A stretch of 64,000 nt of DNA, taken from assembly GCF_003958645.1 (NCBI RefSeq), contig NZ_RXLO01000008.1:243215-307214 (forward strand), read 5' to 3'. The DNA is from Chitinophaga rhizosphaerae. Its GTDB lineage: Bacteria; Bacteroidota; Bacteroidia; Chitinophagales; Chitinophagaceae. Positions 7,710 through 17,367 of this stretch are shown here, in pieces; within the stretch, counting starts at the first letter, position 1, and each line of letters begins with the position of its first letter. The translations under genes were made by a program, and so were the position numbers. The notes beneath the pieces are model-generated. The model saw only the letters and a program-made list of their open reading frames with translations. It was not told the DNA's origin and made no database searches.

Positions 7710-8543
7710 ATGATAAGATCGATCCTCATGACTACACTCGCCCTCACATTGGGCGCCAGCTGCTCGGCCCAGAAAGGTGGCTGGATCAAGCTGTTTAACG
7801 GGAAGGACCTCAAAGACTGGGATATCAAAATAACCGGTCATGCCCTGAACGACAATAACGGCAATACTTTCCGCGTGAAAGACGGCGCCCTCGCCGTGTC
7901 TTACGAAAACTACGATGCCTTCAACGATCAGTATGGCCACATCTTCCATAAAAAGAAATTTTCCGCTTACCTGCTGGTGATGGAATACCGCTTCGTGGGC
8001 GACCAGGTGAAAGGCGGCCCCGGATGGGCTACCCGCAACAGCGGCGCCATGATCCACTCGCAATCTGCCACGTCCATGGGCAAAGACCAGGATTTCCCCA
8101 TTTCCATCGAAGTGCAGTTGCTGGGCGGCCTGGGCCGCGGCAAACGCAGCACCGCCAACCTTTGCACCCCCGGCACCAATGTGGTGATGGATGGTAAACT
8201 CATCACCGCGCATTGTATAGACAGCAAAAGCGAAACCTACGACGGCGACCGCTGGGTGCGCGCGGAAGTACTGGTGCTGGGCGATTCCATCGTGAAACAC
8301 ATCGTGGAAGGCGATACCGTGCTGACGTACGAAAAACCCCAGATCGGCGGCGGCAGCGTTTCCCACGCCGATCCCAAACTCCAGCAAAGCGGCAAGCTCC
8401 TCTCCGAAGGTTACATCGCCCTGCAAAGCGAAAGCCATCCTGTGGAGTATCGCAAGGTAGACCTGTTCGACCTCGCACCGTACATGAAAGACAAAAAGAA
8501 ACTGGCGAAAAAGATCGAAGAGCTGCAAAAACGCAAGCAATAA
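7710..8543 (+). CDS. DUF1080 (3-keto-disaccharide hydrolase-like) secreted protein
   Basis: 277 residues. The signal ends with LGASC, so this is either a lipoprotein anchored at Cys18 or a normal secreted protein. The domain starts with GGWIKLFNGKDLKDWDIK, the standard opening of the DUF1080/PF06439 concanavalin-like fold, and continues with YRFVGDQ, NSGAMIHSQ and IALQSESHPVEYRKVDLFDL, all family hallmarks. Members act on or bind glycans, some cleaving 3-keto-glycosides. The C-terminal tail is a basic helix (KDKKKLAKKIEELQKRKQ). Substrate is unknown; no sugar-oxidising partner is adjacent. Confidence 0.88.
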   Translation: MIRSILMTTLALTLGASCSAQKGGWIKLFNGKDLKDWDIKITGHALNDNNGNTFRVKDGALAVSYENYDAFNDQYGHIFHKKKFSAYLLVMEYRFVGDQVKGGPGWATRNSGAMIHSQSATSMGKDQDFPISIEVQLLGGLGRGKRSTANLCTPGTNVVMDGKLITAHCIDSKSETYDGDRWVRAEVLVLGDSIVKHIVEGDTVLTYEKPQIGGGSVSHADPKLQQSGKLLSEGYIALQSESHPVEYRKVDLFDLAPYMKDKKKLAKKIEELQKRKQ

Positions 8544-8570
8544 CCGAAGCCGGTTGATAACGATAATGAA

Positions 8571-8597
8571 TGGCCCGTTCACACGGGCCATTTTTTT
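8571..8597 (+). terminator. Terminator after the DUF1080 gene
   Basis: An 8-bp perfect stem (8571-8578 with 8583-8590), a 4-base loop and a T-run of seven. It closes the vanX-like/DUF1080 unit. Confidence 0.88.
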
Positions 8598-8610
8598 ATG
8601 CGCATCCGGC

Positions 8611-8645
8611 AAAAAGTAAGGGCTGACATCTTCCGACGTCAGCCC
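8611..8645 (-). terminator. Terminator of the SusC/SusD operon
   Basis: An 8-bp stem (8620-8627 with 8638-8645), followed on the minus strand by TTACTTTTT. It lies 25 bases past the susD-like stop and faces the preceding plus-strand terminator. Confidence 0.7.
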
Positions 8646-8670
8646 CTGGATTTCTCCATGTTCCTCTATC

Positions 8671-10359
8671 CTATTCGTATCCGTTCGGCTTTAATTGCGG
8701 ATTGGTATTGATCGCGCGGTTGGGAATGGGGAATACGGAGCGGTCCTTCCCATCCACCGGCTTATCCCACCACTCGGCGCCAAACCTGTTCCAGCGAACG
8801 AGGTCGGTGCGGCGGTGGCGCTCGCCGAGGAATTCGCGTCCCAGTTCGATCACGAATTCGTCTTCGGTCAGTTTGGCCAGGTTGGTCGCGAAGCTGTTGG
8901 CCGGCCAGGCCGCGTCGGTAAAATTGCGCTTGCGCACCGCATCGAGCAGTGCAGCCGCTTCGGCTTTGGCGCCTGCGCGGAACCTGCATTCCGCATATGC
9001 GTAGTAGATTTCAGCCAACCGGATCTCCGGTGCGGAGTTGAACTGGAAGAAACCCTGCGACAGGGGCAGCCAGGGGAATTTCATCATCCTGACGCCTGAA
9101 TTCTCTTCTCCCGTCAACACCTGCGACCCTTCTGCCCAGCGGCCGCCCGGCTTTTCGGAGAATCGGGCCACCATATCCACATATTGCAACGGCTTTCCCT
9201 TATACTCTTCCGTTCCTACCACCGGCTTGGTGCTGTCGAACCCGACACCGCCCGGCACAAACGCATATTGCTGGCCCACGAGGAAGAACCCTTCGTATGT
9301 GGCGTTCCGCGAGGTAGTCCGGAAAGGTTGCTTGCGCTTGTCGCCGGAAGCATATCGTTCGTAAGGCATTCCCAGCTTGTAATTGTAAAGGACGCCATCG
9401 GGGTTGCGCGAAGGCGTGAGGTGGATGCCGTTCCAGCCACCCCAGTCGTTATCGAGGGAATAGCGGGCCTGGTAGTGCATCGTGGCGTTGTACATCCATC
9501 CGAATTCATAGATGTTCTTGGCATGGGGGAACTCGAAAATATTCTCGGGCGACCGGTAGCCGTTGATACCGGAGCGGAAAGGCCCGCGGTAATCGGTGTC
9601 CAGCGAATAAGTACCATATTTCCCGTCGATGATATCTTTGGCCACGGCCGCGCATTCCGTGTACTTGGCCGTGCCGGTCCATTTTTCAGCGTTCAGGTAC
9701 AGGCGCACGAGCAACGCCGCAGCGCCGCCCTGGTCCCACCGGCCCTGCCGGGTATTTTTGGGAAGGCTGGGCAATGCTTCCTTCAACTCCTTTTCGATAA
9801 ATGCGAAAACTTCCGCCGGCGATGATGCGGGCACGAGCTCCTGCGGCGTATTGTAAAGCGGCACGGAACGGAAGAAATCGATGAGGAAAAGGTAGTACCA
9901 GGCGCGGAGGGTGCGCAGCTCGGCGATGTGATGCGCCTTGTCCTGGTCGGTAAGGCCCAGTTTAGGATAATCCTGTTTTTCCAGGTCGCGCATGATGAGC
10001 ACGCATTGCGAAATGCCCTGGTACGGGCCCGACCAGGCGCCGTAAATGTGGTTGTCGTCGGCCGTCCAGTTGTGTCGGTGCAGCCGCTGCCAGTCGCCGC
10101 CATCGTACCCGTGGATGCCTTTCTGCGTCCAGACGAACTGGTCGGCCGTCAGCTCCGCAAGCAGCCAGCGGTCGCCGTCCCAACCGCACCAGTGGCCGTG
10201 CTCGTAAGGCCGTACCACTGCGGCTATGACGGTGTTTTTATCCTGGAAATAATTGTTCCCGTCGAGAATACTGAACGCCTCTTCGTCGAGGTTCGTGCAC
10301 GACGTGGCGGAGAATATGGAGAGCAGCAACAGGCTGCCTAATTTGGTTCGGATGTTCAT
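8671..10359 (-). CDS. SusD/RagB-type nutrient-binding lipoprotein
   Basis: 562 residues with a lipobox SATSC (Cys21). It has the SusD helical (TPR-like) scaffold: LRAWYYLFLIDFF near residue 150, EAAALLDAVRKRN, and the C-terminal family signature ELGREFLGERHRRTDLVRWNRF. The protein sits on the outer surface and acts as the lid of the SusC channel encoded just upstream, delivering a glycan or peptide. No glycoside hydrolase or regulator lies beside it, so the substrate cannot be named. It is separated from the susC-like gene by 19 bases. Confidence 0.93.
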   Translation of the reverse strand: MNIRTKLGSLLLLSIFSATSCTNLDEEAFSILDGNNYFQDKNTVIAAVVRPYEHGHWCGWDGDRWLLAELTADQFVWTQKGIHGYDGGDWQRLHRHNWTADDNHIYGAWSGPYQGISQCVLIMRDLEKQDYPKLGLTDQDKAHHIAELRTLRAWYYLFLIDFFRSVPLYNTPQELVPASSPAEVFAFIEKELKEALPSLPKNTRQGRWDQGGAAALLVRLYLNAEKWTGTAKYTECAAVAKDIIDGKYGTYSLDTDYRGPFRSGINGYRSPENIFEFPHAKNIYEFGWMYNATMHYQARYSLDNDWGGWNGIHLTPSRNPDGVLYNYKLGMPYERYASGDKRKQPFRTTSRNATYEGFFLVGQQYAFVPGGVGFDSTKPVVGTEEYKGKPLQYVDMVARFSEKPGGRWAEGSQVLTGEENSGVRMMKFPWLPLSQGFFQFNSAPEIRLAEIYYAYAECRFRAGAKAEAAALLDAVRKRNFTDAAWPANSFATNLAKLTEDEFVIELGREFLGERHRRTDLVRWNRFGAEWWDKPVDGKDRSVFPIPNRAINTNPQLKPNGYE

Positions 10360-10378
10360 GGTCTTTGCATTTACGTGG

Positions 10379-13360
10379 TTAGAAAGTTACCTGGGCGCCC
10401 AGCGTGAAGGTGCGGGTGACGGGATACAGGCTCAAGTCGCCATACCCCGGGGTAAGGCCTACAACGCCGATGGCGGTGGGGTCTAGCCCGGAATAGCCCG
10501 TGATCGTGAAAACGTTGCGCACACTGCCGTACACCCGGAAATTGCTGACGAGCTTCGATTTCAATTTGGGCGTCCATCCCAGTGTAATATTATCCAGCCG
10601 GAAATAATCGCCGTCTTCCAGGAAGTAGTCGGTGATGAGTTTGGATGACTTGATATGACCATTGCGGGTGTAGGCATCCTTCAGCAGGTTGATGCCCGCT
10701 TCCGCCTGCAAACCGTAATACATCTGGTAAAGGTTCAGGATTTGATAATCGAAACGGCCACGGAAAAACAGGCTGAGATCAAAAGCTTTGTACGACAGCG
10801 AATTGCCCCAGGCCAGTTCATACCTTGGCGCGCCATGGCCGATATAGGTACGGTCGCGGTCTCCGTTGGCATTGGCGTAATTGATCGCTTCCTTCCCTAC
10901 CTGGCCATCTTTCCAGATCATGATCTGCCCATCGTCATTCACACCGGCATACTTGTAACCGTAAAAGCTACCCAGTTCGGTGCCGGGATCTAACCGGTAG
11001 GCGCGGCCCGGATTGCCCGGCGAAGGTAAATCCTGCAGGGTGCGGAATGCGCCTTTGAACGCATCGTTGGACCAGGTTACCAGTTTCGATTTAACATACG
11101 AAGTGGTGAGATTGGTGGAATAGGTGAAATCGCTCGTTTTCACCGCATCCCAGTTGAGGGTGAGCTCCACGCCTTTGGAACTGGTGGTGCCCACGTTCAC
11201 GAACATCTGGTCGTGCGGGAATGCGCCCACGGCTACGTCGTAGTTGTCGAGGATGCCTTTGCTGCGGCGGTCGAACACGTCGATGCTACCGCTGAGGCGG
11301 TTGTTGAGCAGCGCGAAATCAAGCCCCACGTTATACGCGATGGCGCGTTCCCAGGCGAGGTTGGGATTGAAGTTGTTGCCGGGTCCGTACACATTGATCC
11401 ATGCACCCTGGTCGTTCTGGTACATACCATACTTCTCGTAGCGGAACAGCGCGGTGTAGCGGGAAAAGCCGGAGCGGCCGGTAACGCCGTAAGACGCGCG
11501 CAGCTTCAGATCGTCGAATAACCGGCTGTCTTTCAGCGCGGGCAGGTTGGAGATGCGCCAGGCGGCAGACACGGCGGGGAACATGCCCCATTTGTTGTCT
11601 CGCCCGAATTTGGTATTGCCTTCATACCGGAAAGAAGCCGTGAGGAAATACGTGTCATCGAAGTTGTAATTGATACGGCCGAGGAAAGCGATGAGTTTTT
11701 CCTTTGTTTTTCCCGAGCCCATGCCCAGGCGCCCTGCTTCGCGGTTCCAGAGGCCTGCGTCGAGGTTATTGTAGCCGAACGCGTCGCTGGGGAAGTTCAT
11801 GTTTTCGGCGTTGAAGTTCTGATAATTGAATTCCTGGTACGAGTAGCCGCCCATGGCGCTCAGGTCGTGTTTCCCGAAGGAGGTGTTGTAATTGCCGATC
11901 CATTCGAGGGTATAATCCGACCATTTCTCGGTGCCGAGCCGGGCGCGGCCGGTGCGGTTGTTGGAAATGGATTCAGGCGCTTTGGAAGTATAATATTCCC
12001 GGCGGAGTTTTTCCTGTCCCTGGCGGGCGAGTTTGAGTTCCGTATTGAAGTTTTTGAGGATATGGAATTTCGCGTTCAGGTCCACAATTGAGTAATTCAC
12101 GTCTGCCCCGTTTTCCCGCGTGAGCAGGCTGGCCACGGGATTGTAGGTGTCGTAACCTGCGAGGAACGTGTATTTCGTGGGGTCTGCGGGGTCCATGATG
12201 GGGATGGTCGGATTGAGTTTCGCGGCCTGGTTGAACACGCCGTAGTCGGTGTATTCTTCCTTTACGAATCGCTGCGACAGGTTGCCGGACAATTCCAACC
12301 GGCCATCGATGGCTTTCTGCAGGAAGTTGGCGCGGTAGCCGTATTCCTTGCGGTCGGAAGCGATGTCTACCCCTTCTTTGGTGCGGTAGTTCCCGGAGAG
12401 GCGGAATACGGTGTTTTCGTTGCCGCCCGAAACGGTGAGGAACTGGTTGGTGCCGATGTTGTTTTTATGGAGGAGCTCATCGTACCAGTTGGTGCGCGCG
12501 CCCTGGTCGGTGCCCCGGTTATGCGCCAGGTATTCATCCGCGGTGAGGATATTGGGTTTGGCGGCAACGGCGTCGTGTTCGAGGTAGCTGTCGTAGGTGA
12601 CGGTTACTTTCCCGCTTTTCCCTTTTTTCGTTTCGATGAGGATAACGCCGTTGGCGCCGCGGGAGCCGTAGATGGCGGCAGCGGCGGCGTCTTTGAGCAC
12701 GGTTATGGAGGCGATGTCTTGCTGCATGATGTTGCGCAGATCGCCGCCGGGCATGCCGTCGATAACGATGAGCGGGGAGGTGCCTGCGCCGAGGGAACCA
12801 GCGCCGCGGACCTGTACGTCCGTATTGCGGTTGGGATCGGCGGCGGCGGGGTTGGAAACGGTGACGCCGGCCACTTTACCGTCGATCTGCTGCAGGGGTG
12901 AGTTGAAGCCGCCCTGGATGAAGTCTTTGCTTTGCACGGTGGTGACGGCGCTGGTGAGGTTCCGTTTGGCGACGGAGCCGTACCCTACAACAACGACGTC
13001 TGTCAGTGTTTTTCTCGAAAGGGCGAGCACGATGTTGAGCTCGGATTTTCCGGTTACGGGAATTTCCTGTGGTTCGTAGCCGATGAAGGTGACGTTGAGC
13101 ACGGCGTTATCTGGCGCGGTGAGCTTGAATTTCCCTTCGCCGTCGGAAACGGCGCCGGAGGTGGTGCCTTTGATCTGGATGGTGACGCCGGCGAGAGGGG
13201 TGCCGGCATCGTCTTTCACGGTGCCGGTGATGTTTCTGGATTGCCCGAGTACCTGTGCGCAGGTGAGGAGCAAAATAGGGACGGCGAGCCGAAACCCTTT
13301 GCTAAATCGATTTAGCAAAAGTCCGGACATGCCCCTTGCAAGGAGTGTTGCAGTTTTCAT
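10379..13360 (-). CDS. SusC/RagA-type TonB-dependent transporter
   Basis: 993 residues. After the signal (cut near VLG-Q) comes a CarboxypepD_reg-like domain (ITGTVKDDAGTPLAGVTIQIKG), then the plug with the SusC signature DVVVVGYGSVAKRNLTSAV and ASITVLKDAAAAAIYGSRGANGVI, then the 22-strand barrel ending in VTF. There is no STN domain, so it is not a sigma-regulator-coupled type. It imports large nutrients through the outer membrane using TonB energy, with the SusD partner next in the operon. About 0.77 kb of DNA without clear genes separates it from the leu operon. Confidence 0.95.
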   Translation of the reverse strand: MKTATLLARGMSGLLLNRFSKGFRLAVPILLLTCAQVLGQSRNITGTVKDDAGTPLAGVTIQIKGTTSGAVSDGEGKFKLTAPDNAVLNVTFIGYEPQEIPVTGKSELNIVLALSRKTLTDVVVVGYGSVAKRNLTSAVTTVQSKDFIQGGFNSPLQQIDGKVAGVTVSNPAAADPNRNTDVQVRGAGSLGAGTSPLIVIDGMPGGDLRNIMQQDIASITVLKDAAAAAIYGSRGANGVILIETKKGKSGKVTVTYDSYLEHDAVAAKPNILTADEYLAHNRGTDQGARTNWYDELLHKNNIGTNQFLTVSGGNENTVFRLSGNYRTKEGVDIASDRKEYGYRANFLQKAIDGRLELSGNLSQRFVKEEYTDYGVFNQAAKLNPTIPIMDPADPTKYTFLAGYDTYNPVASLLTRENGADVNYSIVDLNAKFHILKNFNTELKLARQGQEKLRREYYTSKAPESISNNRTGRARLGTEKWSDYTLEWIGNYNTSFGKHDLSAMGGYSYQEFNYQNFNAENMNFPSDAFGYNNLDAGLWNREAGRLGMGSGKTKEKLIAFLGRINYNFDDTYFLTASFRYEGNTKFGRDNKWGMFPAVSAAWRISNLPALKDSRLFDDLKLRASYGVTGRSGFSRYTALFRYEKYGMYQNDQGAWINVYGPGNNFNPNLAWERAIAYNVGLDFALLNNRLSGSIDVFDRRSKGILDNYDVAVGAFPHDQMFVNVGTTSSKGVELTLNWDAVKTSDFTYSTNLTTSYVKSKLVTWSNDAFKGAFRTLQDLPSPGNPGRAYRLDPGTELGSFYGYKYAGVNDDGQIMIWKDGQVGKEAINYANANGDRDRTYIGHGAPRYELAWGNSLSYKAFDLSLFFRGRFDYQILNLYQMYYGLQAEAGINLLKDAYTRNGHIKSSKLITDYFLEDGDYFRLDNITLGWTPKLKSKLVSNFRVYGSVRNVFTITGYSGLDPTAIGVVGLTPGYGDLSLYPVTRTFTLGAQVTF

Positions 13361-14070
13361 TGTAGTTATGTTTTAGGATTGAGGAACAACTTCCCGGGCT
13401 AACAAGCCGGATGACGGCGTTAGATAATGGCGTTGGCGAATGTTCCTGGCTACTTTACCGAAATCGAATCATGAAAATCGACCGGATATGCATCGGCTCC
13501 GGTGCCTGGCGCGTTGGCGGATAGTGTTCAATCTGGTCATACGTGGGTCAATGAATTTTGGTTTCATAATACAATTCGTCCGTGGTTTCTCTACGTTCAC
13601 TGCCGGCAATTTTTTTCTGTCTGATATGGCGGTTGACGGCGGGTAACTAGTGTTCGTCGATGATTTCGAAATATGGTTTCAAGCAATAAAATCCGGTGGT
13701 AAACCGTCTGACCAACAAGATAAGAAGAAGGTAACTTACATCCAAATAAAATTTATCTATATCTATGCCGAACCTCGCGCTGCACGCGTACTACAGCAAA
13801 TTTCAGGCCGAGGCCCCACCCCCTTCCCCCCTCCCCTGATCACGATAACAAAATTGGTTCCCGTACATTATTATATCACTGCGCTCATCCCCCAGCATCC
13901 TCATATCCTTCCCATTCTTAAACCGAATTTACTTTCCGCCTATGCTGCAGATTGTAGCAACCGAAGCTACCGGGAAATAAAAATATTGCCGGTATGCTTT
14001 GATGAAGCCCATTAACACATCCGGAAACAGAACTGCTTGCCGTCGATGGATGAAACCATCACATCCCGAA
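13361..14070. other. Long non-coding stretch upstream of the susC-like gene
   Basis: No convincing gene. Open frames here lack family features, codon bias and plausible starts. The stretch should hold the susCD promoter, but I find no good TAnnTTTG box on the minus strand. It has a C-rich tract of short C-runs at 13803-13838. No anti-sigma or sigma gene is present. Confidence 0.5.
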
Positions 14071-14110
14071 CGCCTTAAAACGACGAAAGACCGCACCATG
14101 GCGGTCTTCC
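14071..14110 (-). terminator. Terminator of the leu operon
   Basis: An 8-bp stem (14087-14094 with 14101-14108) with a 6-base loop, followed on the minus strand by a moderately T-rich stretch (TCGTCGTTTT). It lies 23 bases past leuA. Confidence 0.65.
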
Positions 14111-14132
14111 GGAGGATAATATATCGGTTCGA

Positions 14133-15638
14133 CTAGTAGATCTTGTTCAGTGCGTCCACATAAGCATGCACGCTGGCGTTCACGATGTCGGTCGAATATC
14201 CGAAACCGTAGTAGGATTTACCGTCTTTATGCACGCGCATGTTCACCTTGCTCACGTCTTCACTACCGCCGCGCATCGCCTGGATGCTGAATTCGTCGAT
14301 GGTGATCTCGTCGTTGATGATATTGGAAATGGCGTTGATCGTCGCGTTCACCGGACCGTTGCCGGCCGCGCTCGCTTCCTTCTCTTCGCCGTTCACCCGC
14401 AGTTTCACCGTAGCCATCGGGCGGAGGGGATCGCCGCAAACCACCTGGAGCAGCGTTACCTTGATCGCCTTGTCGTCGTAATGGTTCGCATCGCCATCGC
14501 CCATGAGCACCAGCAGATCGTGGTCATTGATTTCCTTTTTGCTGTCGGCCATTTCGAGGAAACGCGCGTACACCTCGTCGAGGTTGATCTTGTCGATCTT
14601 GTAACCGAGTCTTTCGAGGTGGTGCTTGAGCGCGTGGCGGCCGCTGCGCGCGGTGAGGATGATGGCGTTGGACGACAGGCCGATATCTTCGGGATCGAGG
14701 ATCTCGTAGTTTTCGCGGTGCTTCAGCACACCGTCCTGGTGAATGCCGGAGCTGTGTGCGAACGCATTGCGGCCCACGATCGCCTTGTTCGGCTGCACGG
14801 GCATGCGCATCATGTTAGACACGAGGTTGCTGATCTCGTAGATGCGTTTGCTGTTGATACCTGTTGTATAACCCAGCGCGTGGTGCGTTTTGAGGATCAT
14901 CGCTACTTCTTCCAGCGATGTATTGCCGGCGCGCTCGCCGATACCGTTGATGGTACATTCCACCTGGCGTGCTCCGTTGATCACACCGGCGATGGTATTG
15001 GCGGTAGCCAGGCCGAGGTCGTTATGGCAATGCACGGAAATGATCGCCTTATCGATATTCGAGACATGGTCTACGAGGTACTTGATCTTGGCGCCATATT
15101 GTTCCGGCAGGCAATAGCCGTTGGTATCCGGGATGTTCACCACGGTAGCGCCCGCGGCGATAACGGCTTCGATCATTTGCGCGAGGTAAGCATTGTCTGC
15201 ACGGCCTGCGTCTTCTGCATAAAATTCAACGTCGTCCACGAATTTGCGGGCGTATTTCACGGCGCTCACCGCTCTTTCGAGGATGGCTTCGCGGGTGGAG
15301 TTGAATTTATATTTGATGTGCATGTCTGAAGAGCCGATACCGGTATGGATGCGCTTACGCTTGGCGAACTCCAGTGCAGACGCTGCAGCGTCGATGTCGG
15401 CCGTGTTGGCGCGCGTAAGCGCGCAGATGACCGGTTCGGACACTGCCTTGGATATCTCCACAACGCTCTGGAAATCGCCGGGGCTGGAGATGGGGAAGCC
15501 GGCTTCGATCACGTCTACGCCGAGGGCTTCAAGTTCTTTTGCTACGATAATCTTCTCCACGGTGGTGAGCTGACAGCCGGGCACTTGCTCGCCGTCGCGC
15601 AGCGTGGTATCAAAAACGTATACTCTATTTTTATCCAT
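14133..15638 (-). CDS. leuA: 2-isopropylmalate synthase
   Basis: 501 residues, typical of the full-length enzyme. It joins acetyl-CoA and 2-ketoisovalerate in the first committed step of leucine synthesis. The catalytic barrel begins with FDTTLRDGEQVPG, has SVHCHNDLGLATAN near residue 200 (metal-binding His residues) and NGIGERAGN. A C-terminal LeuA dimerisation domain (about 370-500, with GNGPVNA) gives leucine feedback inhibition in this family. The region GRNAFAHSSGIHQDGVLK distinguishes it from homocitrate synthase. It is last in leuC-leuD-leuB-leuA, 18 bases after leuB. Confidence 0.96.
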   Translation of the reverse strand: MDKNRVYVFDTTLRDGEQVPGCQLTTVEKIIVAKELEALGVDVIEAGFPISSPGDFQSVVEISKAVSEPVICALTRANTADIDAAASALEFAKRKRIHTGIGSSDMHIKYKFNSTREAILERAVSAVKYARKFVDDVEFYAEDAGRADNAYLAQMIEAVIAAGATVVNIPDTNGYCLPEQYGAKIKYLVDHVSNIDKAIISVHCHNDLGLATANTIAGVINGARQVECTINGIGERAGNTSLEEVAMILKTHHALGYTTGINSKRIYEISNLVSNMMRMPVQPNKAIVGRNAFAHSSGIHQDGVLKHRENYEILDPEDIGLSSNAIILTARSGRHALKHHLERLGYKIDKINLDEVYARFLEMADSKKEINDHDLLVLMGDGDANHYDDKAIKVTLLQVVCGDPLRPMATVKLRVNGEEKEASAAGNGPVNATINAISNIINDEITIDEFSIQAMRGGSEDVSKVNMRVHKDGKSYYGFGYSTDIVNASVHAYVDALNKIY

Positions 15639-15656
15639 GATATTGTAAACAGTTGA

Positions 15657-16736
15657 TTAGTTAAGGTTTTTGAGCACCTGGGCGCCCATCGCATCGGTAC
15701 CCAGCAGCATATCGTTGGCGGTATGTTTATTGGCGATGTCCATGGTCCGGTAGCCCTGGCGCAGCGTGGCGTCAACGGCGCGGATCACGCGCTGCGATTC
15801 GTCTTTCAGCCCGAAAGAAATATCGAGCAGCAGGGCGGCAGACAGGATGGAGGCCAGCGGGTTGGCGATGCCTTTGCCGGCGATGTCGTGCGCGGAACCG
15901 TGGATCGGCTCGTAGAAACCTACGCGGTCGCCCACGGAGGCAGACGCCAGCATTCCCATAGACCCCGCTATCTGCGAAGCCTCGTCGGTGAGGATGTCGC
16001 CGAACAGGTTGCCGGTCACCACCACGTCGAAGCGTTTCGGGTCTTTGATCAGCTGCATGGCGGCGTTGTCGATGAACATGTGTTCGGTTTCCACGTCGGG
16101 AAATTCTTTCGCGATTTCCTGTACAACTTCTCTCCACAGGCGGGAAGCCTCCAGTACGTTGGCTTTATCGACGGAGCAGAGTTTCTTGCGGCGCGTGCGG
16201 GCGGCTTCGAAGGCCTTCCGGGCGATGCGCTCCACTTCGTATTTGTGATAGATCATGAGGTCGGAAGCGGTGGCGCGGTCTTCGCTGCGCAGCTTCTCCC
16301 CGAAATACACGTCTCCGGTCAGTTCGCGGAAAAACAGGATATCGGCCCCCTGGAGGATTTCCGGCTTGATGCTGGAAGCCTGCAGCAGGTCGTCGAACAA
16401 TTTGATGGGGCGCAGGTTGGCGTAGAGGCCCAGTTCCTTGCGGATTTTGAGCAGCCCCTGTTCCGGGCGCACCTTGGCAGTAGGGTCGTTGTCGTATTTG
16501 GCGTGGCCGATGGCGCCGAAAAGGATAGCGTCGGATGCGCGCGCCTTGTCGAGCGTTTCAGCCGGCAGCGGATCGCCCGTGGCCTCGATGGCTACGTGGC
16601 CCATGATGCCCTCGTCAAACGTAAATGTATGATTGAAATTCACCGCAATCGTTTCCAGCACTTTCTTACCCCACGCGGTTACTTCCTGTCCGATCCCGTC
16701 TCCGGGTATTACCAGTATTTTCTTTGAAACTCCCAT
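15657..16736 (-). CDS. leuB: 3-isopropylmalate dehydrogenase
   Basis: 359 residues. Decarboxylating dehydrogenase with the N-terminal VIPGDGIGQEVT, the ELTGDVYFGEK segment, the metal-binding DNAAMQLIKDPKRFDVVVTGNLFGDILTDEAS region (read in two parts around residue 225), and the NAD-binding EPIHGSAHDIAGKGIANP. It oxidises and decarboxylates 3-isopropylmalate to 2-ketoisocaproate. It lies 8 bases after leuD, in frame with tight operon spacing. Confidence 0.96.
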   Translation of the reverse strand: MGVSKKILVIPGDGIGQEVTAWGKKVLETIAVNFNHTFTFDEGIMGHVAIEATGDPLPAETLDKARASDAILFGAIGHAKYDNDPTAKVRPEQGLLKIRKELGLYANLRPIKLFDDLLQASSIKPEILQGADILFFRELTGDVYFGEKLRSEDRATASDLMIYHKYEVERIARKAFEAARTRRKKLCSVDKANVLEASRLWREVVQEIAKEFPDVETEHMFIDNAAMQLIKDPKRFDVVVTGNLFGDILTDEASQIAGSMGMLASASVGDRVGFYEPIHGSAHDIAGKGIANPLASILSAALLLDISFGLKDESQRVIRAVDATLRQGYRTMDIANKHTANDMLLGTDAMGAQVLKNLN

Positions 16737-16744
16737 AGATTTTT

Positions 16745-17344
16745 TTAGAAATTAAAAGGTCTTGTTGTTTCGTATGTTTCGATCTCGTTGCGGAGGCTGA
16801 GGAGATAATCGATATCGTCGTACCCGTTGAGCAGGCATGTTTTTTTGTAAGGATTGATGTCGAAGTTTTCCTTCTCCCCCGTTGCTTTGATTTCGATGAA
16901 CTGCTCTTCCAGGTTCACTTCGATAGCGGCGGAAGGCACTTTCTCGACGGCGCGGAAGATCTTCTGCAGAAAATCTTCGCTCACCTGCACGGGCAAAATG
17001 AAGTTATTGAGCGCGTTGTTCTTGAAAATATCGGCGAAGAAGCTGCTCACCACTACTTTGAAACCGTAGTCGCCCAGCGCCCAGGCCGCATGCTCGCGGG
17101 AGGATCCGCAGCCGAAGTTTTTGCCGGCTACCAGCACTTTGCCTTTGTAGATATCGTTGTTGAGCACGAAGCCGGCTTTCGGTGTATTGTCTTCGCCGAA
17201 GCGCCAGTCGCGGAAAAGGTTTTCACCGAAACCGTCGCGGGTGGTGGCTTTCAGGAAACGGGCCGGGATGATCTGGTCCGTATCGATGTTTTCTATCGGT
17301 AAGGGTACCACGGAGGATACCAGGTTTGCGAATTTTTTGTCCAT
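16745..17344 (-). CDS. leuD: 3-isopropylmalate dehydratase, small subunit
   Basis: 199 residues, normal for LeuD. It starts with a short region containing VVPLPIENIDTDQIIPARFL, the conserved substrate-binding loop, and has GKNFGCGSSREHAAWAL near residue 75. With LeuC it isomerises 2-isopropylmalate to 3-isopropylmalate. The gene lies 23 bases after leuC and 8 bases before leuB, so the heterodimer's subunits are made from one message. Confidence 0.96.
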   Translation of the reverse strand: MDKKFANLVSSVVPLPIENIDTDQIIPARFLKATTRDGFGENLFRDWRFGEDNTPKAGFVLNNDIYKGKVLVAGKNFGCGSSREHAAWALGDYGFKVVVSSFFADIFKNNALNNFILPVQVSEDFLQKIFRAVEKVPSAAIEVNLEEQFIEIKATGEKENFDINPYKKTCLLNGYDDIDYLLSLRNEIETYETTRPFNF

Positions 17345-17367
17345 GTTGATGGTGCTGTTTCAGGGAA

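Noticed and set aside
13650..14015. 121-residue plus-strand frame upstream of the leu terminator
   Set aside because: Pro/Ile-rich sequence without domain, good start or codon bias; it overlaps the C-run tract and ends near the terminator. Treated as chance.
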